Shown here: positions 7,821 through 13,579 of the stretch, piece after piece
Position numbering within the stretch: position 1 is the first letter of the stretch
Layout: every line of letters begins with the position of its first letter
Origin: Streptococcus pseudopneumoniae ATCC BAA-960 = CCUG 49455
GTDB taxonomy: Bacteria; Bacillota; Bacilli; Lactobacillales; Streptococcaceae
Direction: 5' to 3'
Assembly (NCBI RefSeq): GCF_002087075.1
Contig: NZ_MWSM01000009.1
Span: 44,678-73,124, forward strand
DNA length: 28,447 nucleotides
Translations under genes and position numbers: made by a program
Notes under the pieces: generated by a model
Seen by the model: the letters and a program-made list of their open reading frames with translations, nothing else
Databases searched by the model: none
Told to the model about the DNA's origin: nothing

Positions 7821-8305
7821 AGGCCCTCCTTATTGACCAATACTCCTGTTTCAAAATCTACTAGATAAAAATCAGAGCCTGACTTGACTTCCCAGATTGG
7901 TTTGTCTTGATAACGGCCAAAGGTAATCTTGTCAATCTCGCCAGCTCCTTTTTCCTTCGAAACAGCTTCTGCTTTTTCTTGTGAAACACCTTGATTTGGC
8001 TGATAAACGTAAATATTGTGGTCATCTTTTCCAATCAGGACAGCAAGTGCTTCTTGTTTTTTATTACGGCCAAGAACGCTATAATAGGATTCCAAGCCAT
8101 TGTATAAGTCAACCTGATCAGCCTGCTCTAATCCTGCATACTGCTGAGCTAATTTTTCTCCTTCACTTTTAGCTGTTTGATAAGGTTTCATACTCAGAAA
8201 CACTAGATACAGAAAGGAAGCACTGATAACCACAAACAAAATCGTCATCCCTAGACCATACTGCCACAGTAGATTATTTTTTGCTTTTTTTTGTCTTTTT
8301 TTCAC
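7817..8305 (-). CDS. Membrane-anchored YpmB-like protein (DUF5590/PepSY type)
   Basis: The 162-residue protein has a Lys-rich cytoplasmic N-terminus (MKKRQKKAKNN), one membrane segment at about 16-37 and an outside domain. The domain ends in two short beta units, IWEVKSGSDFYLVDFETGVLV, as in PepSY/YpmB proteins. Function is unknown; its conserved company with aspB and asnS is the best clue. The start is a GTG at 8305. An in-frame TAA four codons upstream rules out an earlier start, there is no usable Shine-Dalgarno sequence, and the -10 box ends 6 nt before the GTG. The mRNA is therefore predicted to be leaderless. If the start were internal, most of the N-terminal anchor would be lost. Confidence 0.8.
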   Translation of the reverse strand: MKKRQKKAKNNLLWQYGLGMTILFVVISASFLYLVFLSMKPYQTAKSEGEKLAQQYAGLEQADQVDLYNGLESYYSVLGRNKKQEALAVLIGKDDHNIYVYQPNQGVSQEKAEAVSKEKGAGEIDKITFGRYQDKPIWEVKSGSDFYLVDFETGVLVNKEGL

Positions 8306-8311
8306 TCGTCT

Positions 8312-8340
8312 ATTTTACCATCTATTGGGCTTTATTACAA
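8312..8340 (-). promoter_or_regulatory. Promoter of the ypmB-aspB-VOC-asnS operon
   Basis: Minus strand: -35 TTGTAA (8335-8340), 17-bp spacer, -10 TAAAAT (8312-8317). The GTG start begins 7 nt after the -10 box, the same geometry as at the methyltransferase and yaaA promoters. Confidence 0.7.
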
Positions 8341-8481
8341 GTGAATGCAAGAACAATCGCACTTTATTTCTTCCTTCAAACAAAACCGATTTTGAAAGTG
8401 AAACAGTTCTTACTTTTTCAGTCACAAATGACTAGAGTTTCCGAAATTTTACAATTTTCAAATAAACTCTGAGCAAATTTC

Positions 8482-8510
8482 TTGCAAGTTGTTTTGCTTT
8501 GTTGTAATAT
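8482..8510 (+). promoter_or_regulatory. Promoter of the flavin reductase gene
   Basis: -35 TTGCAA (8482-8487), 17-bp spacer, -10 TAATAT (8505-8510). A second AT-rich -10 candidate (TATAAC, 8515-8520) follows. The 8341-8480 stretch between the divergent promoters shows nothing else I can name. Confidence 0.6.
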
Positions 8511-8521
8511 ATTTTATAACA

Positions 8522-8537
8522 ACGAGAAAATTCTCGT
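8522..8537 (+). promoter_or_regulatory. Inverted repeat in the reductase leader
   Basis: ACGAGA-AAAT-TCTCGT, 6-bp perfect arms with a 4-nt centre, placed at about the predicted transcription start. It could be an operator or an mRNA hairpin. Confidence 0.4.
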
Positions 8538-8562
8538 AAATTTAAGAAAAAGGAGACACATC

Positions 8563-9111
8563 ATGTCTAAAAAAGTATTATTTATCGTCGGATCACTACG
8601 CCAAGGTTCTTTCAACCACCAAATGGCGCTCGAAGCTGAGAAAGCACTTGCTGGTAAAGCGGAAGTTAGCTACCTTGATTATTCAGCCCTTCCTCTCTTC
8701 AGCCAAGATTTGGAAGTTCCAACTCATCCAGCTGTAGCTACTGCTCGTGAAGCGGTTCTCGCTGCGGATGCTATCTGGATCTTCTCTCCAGTCTACAACT
8801 TCTCTATCCCTGGAACAGTAAAAAACTTGCTTGACTGGCTATCTCGCGCCCTTGACTTGTCTGATACACGTGGCGCTTCTGCCCTTCAAGACAAGTTTGT
8901 CACCGTATCATCTGTAGCCAATGCCGGTCACGATCAACTTTTCGCTATTTACAAAGACCTCTTGCCATTTATCCGTACACAAATCGTTGGTGATTTCACT
9001 GCTGCACGTGTCAATGACTCTGCTTGGGCAGACGGAAAATTGGTTCTTGAAGAAACAGTCCTAAACTCACTTGAAAAACAAGCGGAAGACTTGGTCAATG
9101 CGATCAAGTAA
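8563..9111 (+). CDS. NAD(P)H-dependent FMN reductase / flavodoxin-fold oxidoreductase
   Basis: The 182-residue flavodoxin-like protein has the FMN phosphate-binding loop GSLRQGSFNHQMA (about 10-22) and SPVYNFSIPGTVKNLLDW (about 76-93). Both are typical of the NADPH-dependent FMN reductase / quinone reductase family. The electron acceptor is not readable. The ATG at 8563 is chosen because AAAAAGGAG precedes it; the longer frame starting at 8482 would begin inside the promoter. It is monocistronic, with its own terminator. Confidence 0.88.
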   Translation: MSKKVLFIVGSLRQGSFNHQMALEAEKALAGKAEVSYLDYSALPLFSQDLEVPTHPAVATAREAVLAADAIWIFSPVYNFSIPGTVKNLLDWLSRALDLSDTRGASALQDKFVTVSSVANAGHDQLFAIYKDLLPFIRTQIVGDFTAARVNDSAWADGKLVLEETVLNSLEKQAEDLVNAIK

Positions 9112-9121
9112 CTAACATAAT

Positions 9122-9178
9122 AAAAGCGAACAAGACTACTTTTCTGACACTCAGAAGACTAGCTTGTTCGCTTTTTTT
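9122..9178 (+). terminator. Intrinsic terminator of the flavin reductase gene
   Basis: A 12-bp outer stem (AAAGCGAACAAG / CTTGTTCGCTTT) plus an inner TTCTGA/TCAGAA stem is followed by a T-run at 9171-9178. Confidence 0.9.
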
Positions 9179-9237
9179 CTCATTTATAAACTAAAATAGC
9201 TGATGATACATATTGCCAAATACAAAATATCTGATTT

Positions 9238-9966
9238 CTATACTTCCTTAACAAAAACCAATTCCTGTGGCTGGGACAGATCTTCTCGGTAGGTAAATCC
9301 TGCAAAGCTTAAGCGACGAGCTTCCTCCACCGTCTGTACTTGATTTTCTATCAGGGCTGTCAGGAAGGCACCACGCGCTTTCTTGGAAATGGTTGAGTGA
9401 ATTTTCAGCTGACCGCCTCTATCCTCCATAAATTTGAAGATCACCATTTTTTCTCTGATTTCCTTAGAAAATACCGTCTCAAACTCGGACGACAAGAGGG
9501 AGAAAATCACTTCTTCCTGCTTCACAGCTTCATCATAGGCTGCCTTCCAATGACTCTTTAAAGTCTTACCAGCGACTTTTAACTTCATCAAAAAGTCCAA
9601 ACGGTGAGGGGCCATAGGTGACAAGACTGGAACGACACCGTACAAAGCCGAGGTAATGAAAACATGATTTTCAAGATAGGCTTGTTCCGCCTCGGTCAAC
9701 TTATCTCGCTTGATATGGCGGTACATAAGCCCATCAAAAAGTTTAAGAGCTGGGTAGTGTTGAGCAGTTTGCCTTTTCAAAGCTTGGATATTTTGACATT
9801 CTTCCGCAGCCTTCTCGGCTGATACCTTATAAAAACTCTCCAATTGACTAGCAGAATAGAGGGCCAAGGCATCCAGCACGGCCTGACTTTCTGGTATTAA
9901 AGGTGTTACCTCGATACTCGGCAAGTCTGTGTTCATTTCTTTTGCTGTAGGGATTAAAATTTTCAT
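9238..9966 (-). CDS. yaaA: Peroxide stress protein YaaA (UPF0246 family)
   Basis: The 242-residue protein has the YaaA/DUF328 signature: N-terminal MKILIPTAKEM, a central L-F-D-G-L-M-Y-R plus Y-G-V-V-P-V-L-S-P-M-A-P-H-R-L-D-F block, and C-terminal ARGAFLTALIENQ. In E. coli YaaA limits intracellular iron and DNA damage under peroxide; that role is transferred by homology. It may matter in a peroxide-producing streptococcus. The ATG has no Shine-Dalgarno sequence, and the -10 box ends 6 nt upstream, so a leaderless mRNA is predicted. Confidence 0.92.
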   Translation of the reverse strand: MKILIPTAKEMNTDLPSIEVTPLIPESQAVLDALALYSASQLESFYKVSAEKAAEECQNIQALKRQTAQHYPALKLFDGLMYRHIKRDKLTEAEQAYLENHVFITSALYGVVPVLSPMAPHRLDFLMKLKVAGKTLKSHWKAAYDEAVKQEEVIFSLLSSEFETVFSKEIREKMVIFKFMEDRGGQLKIHSTISKKARGAFLTALIENQVQTVEEARRLSFAGFTYREDLSQPQELVFVKEV

Positions 9967-9972
9967 ATTGAT

Positions 9973-10001
9973 AGTGTAGCATATTTTTTAGCCACAACCA
10001 A
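9973..10001 (-). promoter_or_regulatory. Promoter of yaaA
   Basis: Minus strand: -35 TTGGTT (9996-10001), 17-bp spacer ending in TGC, -10 TACACT (9973-9978), then 6 nt (ATCAAT) and the ATG. Confidence 0.65.
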
Positions 10002-10013
10002 GAAATTCATCTG

Positions 10014-10117
10014 ATACTCAATGAAAATCAAAGAGCAAACTAGGAAGCTAGCCGCAGGCTGTACTTGAGTACGGCAAGGCGAAGCTGACGCGGTTTGAAG
10101 AGATTTTCGAAGAGTAT
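10014..10117 (-). repeat. BOX element, boxA-boxC form without boxB
   Basis: This 104-bp element lies in minus orientation. The boxA end is at 10117 (ATACTCTTCGAAAATCTC on the minus strand) and the boxC end is at 10014. It includes a close match to the CGGCAAGGCGACGCTGACG core used for BOX-PCR. It lies between the yaaA promoter and the small membrane protein's terminator. Confidence 0.9.
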
Positions 10118-10118
10118 G

Positions 10119-10141
10119 AAAAACCTCGGTTTGACCGAGGC
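10119..10141 (-). terminator. Intrinsic terminator of the 54-aa membrane protein gene
   Basis: CCTCGG/CCGAGG stem (10124-10140) with a 5-nt loop and TTTTT following on the minus strand. It lies 9 bp past the gene's stop codon. Confidence 0.88.
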
Positions 10142-10149
10142 TTCTCTAT

Positions 10150-10314
10150 TTATTTGGGCCATCCTAACCAGATAGCCACGAGAACAAGGGCTGCGCCAGC
10201 TAAACTTGTTAAGATAGATAAGAATTTATCTTTTTTCTCCTTGAACTGAGAAAAACCTATCTTCAAAGCGAGCAGTCCAAGTAGCATTGAAGCAAGCATC
10301 AAATAAAAACCCAT
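10150..10314 (-). CDS. Small two-helix membrane protein, 54 aa (hypothetical)
   Basis: This reading frame is shorter than the usual ORF cutoff. It starts MGFYLMLASMLLGLLALKIG, has a charged centre (FKEKKDKF) and a second hydrophobic segment TSLAGAALVLVAIWLGW, then ends PK. It is best read as a two-pass membrane protein. I do not recognise a family. Evidence that it is real: GGAGG 8 nt before the ATG at 10314, an extended -10 (TGTTATAAT) about 33 bp upstream, and a terminator directly behind the stop. An ATG five codons upstream is in frame but overlaps the Shine-Dalgarno sequence. The whole unit is bracketed by two BOX repeats. Confidence 0.8.
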   Translation of the reverse strand: MGFYLMLASMLLGLLALKIGFSQFKEKKDKFLSILTSLAGAALVLVAIWLGWPK

Positions 10315-10346
10315 TTCTTTGTCCTCCATTAGTCTTAATTTATTTT

Positions 10347-10355
10347 ATTATAACA
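10347..10355 (-). promoter_or_regulatory. Extended -10 promoter of the 54-aa gene
   Basis: TGTTATAAT on the minus strand, with no clear -35 hexamer. Transcription would start close to 10340. Confidence 0.65.
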
Positions 10356-10380
10356 TATATTTCTTAAATAAACCTTTTTT

Positions 10381-10494
10381 ATACTCAATGAAAATCAAAG
10401 AACAAACTAGGAAACTAGCCGCAGGTTGCTCAAAGCACAGCTTTGAGGTTGCAGATAAAGTTGACGTGGTTTGAAGAGATTTTCGCAGAGTATT
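10381..10494 (-). repeat. BOX element, partial boxA
   Basis: About 114 bp in minus orientation. The boxC end is at 10381. The boxA end at about 10494 has lost the CGGCAAGGCGACGC core. It abuts the 531-aa gene, and the TAA stop of that gene lies on the element's edge. Confidence 0.88.
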
Positions 10495-12088
10495 ACTGTA
10501 CTTTAAAGGTCTTGAGATAGCTGTCTTTTCCTACTTGACCTTCGAAGGTTCTACCATTTTCAAGGTAAGGAAGGTCATCTGATACTGAAGCCTTAACCTT
10601 GTAAATCTTGCCATCAACTTTAAAGAAGTAGACGGTGTCGCCCTTGATAACAGCTGATTTGAGGTCTGCTACTACTCCCTTGATGCTTTCTGTCGTTGCA
10701 TTGTCAATTTCAAGGTCGTTTTTATTGGCATACTTGCTGAGCATCTCTTCCACTGTAGTAGCTACGATAACATTTTGGTACTCGACTGCGTCTACTAGAG
10801 CATACTCTTTGACCAAGCCAGCATTGTCCTTCAAACCCATGATGTAGAAAGGCTTGTCATTGAGGTTGATGAGGATTGGGAAGGTTGCTTTGTAGGATTT
10901 CTCCTGAACAGCACCTTCTGCTGATTCACGGGCTGATTCTTCTGTCGCAGAAGCCAAGCTATACTTAGTAATTTCTCCTGTTCGCATATTTTCAAGGATG
11001 AAACCAAGATTACTCTCATCCGCATTAGCCGACGTCACACCTGTGTAGAGATAGATGTCATTACCGATAGACAAGTAATTATAGCCATTGGTAGTCTGGG
11101 TCACATTTTTCTTGGAAATCATGGCATTCAAGAAACCGTCCTTGTACTTGCCGTTGTAGTTGATTTGCTCAATGGTTTCCTCTGCTGGATAGATCCTATC
11201 CACCCATTCTGGAACATCTGATAAGCTGTATTCCTTGGTTTCTCCATTTGTAGCATCCAAGATAATGACTGAAGCAGGACGAGGAACCGCAAGTCCAAAT
11301 TGCTTTTGGTAAACCGTTGCTACATAGAAAGGATTGCCCTCATCGTCCACCTCAAAAGATGGAGTTTTAAAGATTTTGGTCGGGTACTTCAAGCGCAGGT
11401 GACGTTTGACATCACGGTTAAAATACTCCGAGTCTGAATACTTGATTGGTGTCTTCAAGTCCACCAAATCCGCATTTCCAGTTACCATGTCCACCTTGAT
11501 ATACTCACCGATTCCCTTAGCTTGATTGTTAAACCACTTGATAGGGTCTGCGTATTCTAGTGGCGTCACTCGATAAGGTTTCCCATCAATTGTCAATTGG
11601 GTATAGGTATCTGCCGCTACGTACTGCGACACCTTATCTGTTAGGGAACCCAAGTAGCGGTCACCAATTTTTTCAGCAGTACTTCTATCTAAGATAGGAA
11701 CCTTACTGGTGTCACTCTTAGGAAATTCAGTAAAGTCTTTTTCCGTAACCGTGACTACATTGGCATAATTTTTAGCCTGAAACATGCTGGAAGTTACCAA
11801 GGAAACCAAAGCTGCCAAGAGAAGAATTCCTCCAATCGAAGCTAACAGAATTTTCCCTAACCGATTGATTTTGAAACCCTCAAGATTTAAGGCAGCTTCC
11901 GCCTTACCGTGGCGCACATGAACCGTTTTGACAAGGTTTATCCCCTTGCCAAAGCCAAATAAGATTGCCACAACTAACAAATGCCCACAGAGGAAGAAGA
12001 GAAATTCCCAGCTGGTCAGGTTAAGGGGCGGTAAAAAGATATACCAGGTCGTTGCGATAAAAATAAGTTCAAAGACTATTCGTTTCAT
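10493..12088 (-). CDS. Membrane-anchored envelope protein, 531 aa (hypothetical)
   Basis: The protein has three predicted membrane segments, at about 3-20, 28-47 and 77-98. A roughly 430-residue domain outside the membrane follows. This domain has several repeating beta-type units of the form D-x-x-T-G-x-x-x-E/D-Y (DATNGETKEYSL, ENMRTGEITKYSL, DMVTGNADLVDL), reminiscent of PepSY-type surface domains. I do not recognise a named family. The ATG at 12088 follows TAGGAGGAAAGCAA. It starts 11 bp after the deformylase-like gene, so the two form an operon. Its stop codon is at the edge of a BOX element, with no separate terminator visible before the next promoter. Confidence 0.85.
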   Translation of the reverse strand: MKRIVFELIFIATTWYIFLPPLNLTSWEFLFFLCGHLLVVAILFGFGKGINLVKTVHVRHGKAEAALNLEGFKINRLGKILLASIGGILLLAALVSLVTSSMFQAKNYANVVTVTEKDFTEFPKSDTSKVPILDRSTAEKIGDRYLGSLTDKVSQYVAADTYTQLTIDGKPYRVTPLEYADPIKWFNNQAKGIGEYIKVDMVTGNADLVDLKTPIKYSDSEYFNRDVKRHLRLKYPTKIFKTPSFEVDDEGNPFYVATVYQKQFGLAVPRPASVIILDATNGETKEYSLSDVPEWVDRIYPAEETIEQINYNGKYKDGFLNAMISKKNVTQTTNGYNYLSIGNDIYLYTGVTSANADESNLGFILENMRTGEITKYSLASATEESARESAEGAVQEKSYKATFPILINLNDKPFYIMGLKDNAGLVKEYALVDAVEYQNVIVATTVEEMLSKYANKNDLEIDNATTESIKGVVADLKSAVIKGDTVYFFKVDGKIYKVKASVSDDLPYLENGRTFEGQVGKDSYLKTFKVQ

Positions 12089-12099
12089 TTGCTTTCCTC

Positions 12100-12510
12100 C
12101 TAAATGATTCGTCCTTCCAAGTGATCCAGCTCATGCTGGCAAATCTGAGCTGGGAAGCCTGTCAAGGTAATGGTCTGTTCCTGCCACTTGCTGTCACGAT
12201 AGGCAAGCCTTATGGTTTCATAACGCTTAGTTGATCTCACACCTACCAAGGACAAACAGCCTTCTTCTGCCTCATAGGATCCTTCAAAGGACAGAAGCAC
12301 TGGGTTAAACATGACCACGGGAACCAAGCCAAGATTAAAGATAATCACGCGCTTTTGCACCCCAATCATATTGGCAGCTAGACCAATGCAGGTCTCACGA
12401 TTTGCTAAGAGTGTATCCTGCAAATCTCTGGCAAGATAAAGGTCTTCCTGACTTGCCGGCTGAGATACCTGAGATAAAAACAAAATATCTTTTACAATTT
12501 TCTTTTCCAC
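12100..12510 (-). CDS. Peptide deformylase paralogue, probably inactive or altered
   Basis: The 136-residue PDF-fold protein keeps motif II EGCLS (83-87) and motif III HELDH (126-130), which provide the metal ligands Cys and two His and the catalytic Glu. Motif I reads CIGLAANMIG (41-50): the invariant catalytic Gln (Q50 in E. coli) is Met48, and the usual G-x-G start is C-I-G. It also ends six residues after motif III, so the usual C-terminal helix is missing. Pneumococcus has two def-like genes, of which I recall only one being essential; this looks like the dispensable one. The GTG start has GAGGAG upstream. It leads an operon with the 531-aa membrane protein. Confidence 0.88.
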   Translation of the reverse strand: MEKKIVKDILFLSQVSQPASQEDLYLARDLQDTLLANRETCIGLAANMIGVQKRVIIFNLGLVPVVMFNPVLLSFEGSYEAEEGCLSLVGVRSTKRYETIRLAYRDSKWQEQTITLTGFPAQICQHELDHLEGRII

Positions 12511-12539
12511 TTCCTCACACTCCTCTTGTTTTTTACTAT

Positions 12540-12576
12540 ATTATAACAATTATAGCACAAAAGCCGATAACTGCAA
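12540..12576 (-). promoter_or_regulatory. Overlapping tandem promoters of the deformylase-like operon
   Basis: Two extended -10 boxes lie 9 bp apart on the minus strand: TGCTATAAT (12549-12557) with -35 TTGCAG (12571-12576, 16-bp spacer), and TGTTATAAT (12540-12548). Confidence 0.7.
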
Positions 12577-12592
12577 GCCCTTTCCCTCAACT

Positions 12593-12629
12593 GTAGCAAA
12601 AAGCCATCCGAAGATGACTTTTTTGCTAC
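12593..12629 (-). terminator. Intrinsic terminator behind the GST-like gene, with UUCG loop
   Basis: A stem of about 16 bp (GTAGCAAAAA... / ...TTTTTGCTAC, 12593-12629) is closed by C-UUCG-G on the minus strand. It ends transcription from the mgtA/GST side before the deformylase promoter. Confidence 0.85.
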
Positions 12630-12631
12630 TT

Positions 12632-12780
12632 ATACTCAATGAAAATCAAAAAGCAAACTAGGAAGCTAGCACAGATTGCTCAAAACACTGTTTTGAGGTT
12701 GCAGATAGAACTGACGAAGTCAGTAACATATATACGGCAAGGCGACGCTGACGTGGTTTGAAGAGATTTTCAAAGAGTAT
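12632..12780 (-). repeat. BOX element, full boxA-boxB-boxC length
   Basis: This 149-bp copy in minus orientation has an intact TACGGCAAGGCGACGCTGACG core, a GACGAAGTC palindrome and the CAAAACACTGTTTTG palindrome. Its boxA end (12770-12780) is coding: it supplies the last residues and the stop codon of the GST-like gene. Confidence 0.92.
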
Positions 12781-13567
12781 TAATTTCTTTATAAATTACT
12801 TCCATCCCACGCTTAACAGCTGGACGATTGGCAATTTTTTCTGCCCATTTTACTAAATTCTGGTAACTTGAGGCATCCAAGAATTTTGCAGAACCTTGGT
12901 AAAGTTTTCCTTGAACTAACTGTCCATACCAAGACCAGATGGCAATATCTGCAATCGTATAGTCATTGCCTGCAATATAAGGTTTCTGAGTCAATTCCTT
13001 ATCCAATAAATCCAACTGGCGTTTCACTTCCATCGTAAAACGGTTAATAGGATATTCCAATTTTTCAGGGGCATAATTAAAGAAATGTCCAAATCCCCCA
13101 CCTAGAAAAGGTGCAGCCCCAGCTTGCCAGAATAGCCAATTCAAAACTTCTACCTTTTCCACAGGATTACTTGGTAGAAAGGCTCCAAATTTCTCAGCAA
13201 GATAAAGGAGAATATGAGCAGATTCAAAGACTCTTACTTCTTCAGTTCCTGACTGGTCCAACAAGGCTGGAATCTTGGAATTTGGATTGAGCTTTACGAA
13301 GTCTGAACCAAATTGATCCCCATCCATGATAGCAATCTTATACAAGTCGTAAGCCGTTTCCTTAAAACCAGCCTCTAGTAATTCTTCCAATAAGATAGTG
13401 ACCTTCACACCATTTGGTGTTCCCAGTGAATAAAGCTGAAAAGCTTGTTCTCCTTTTGGCAAGTTTTGTTCGAAACGGGCACCTGCTGTTGGTTTATTTA
13501 AGCCCGTAAAGGCTCCTTGATTACTAGCTTCATCCTGCCATACGGTCGGTAATTGATATGCTGACAT
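12770..13567 (-). CDS. Glutathione S-transferase-fold protein, YghU-like
   Basis: The 265-residue protein has an N-terminal thioredoxin-like domain (FQLYSLGTPNGVKVTILLEEL at about 43-63; NPNSKIPALLD; FESAHILLYLAEKFG) and an all-alpha C-terminal GST domain with YTIADIAIWSW (about 203-213). YghU-type proteins reduce disulfide bonds of glutathione adducts and have Asn/Thr rather than Cys at the active site, as in TPNGVK here. The TPNGVK match supports this subgroup. GGGAGG precedes the ATG. It begins 12 bp after mgtA with no terminator between, so it should be under the Mn riboswitch. The last three residues (NTL) and the TGA stop lie inside a BOX repeat. Confidence 0.9.
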   Translation of the reverse strand: MSAYQLPTVWQDEASNQGAFTGLNKPTAGARFEQNLPKGEQAFQLYSLGTPNGVKVTILLEELLEAGFKETAYDLYKIAIMDGDQFGSDFVKLNPNSKIPALLDQSGTEEVRVFESAHILLYLAEKFGAFLPSNPVEKVEVLNWLFWQAGAAPFLGGGFGHFFNYAPEKLEYPINRFTMEVKRQLDLLDKELTQKPYIAGNDYTIADIAIWSWYGQLVQGKLYQGSAKFLDASSYQNLVKWAEKIANRPAVKRGMEVIYKEINTL

Positions 13568-13579
13568 CCGAAACCTCCC

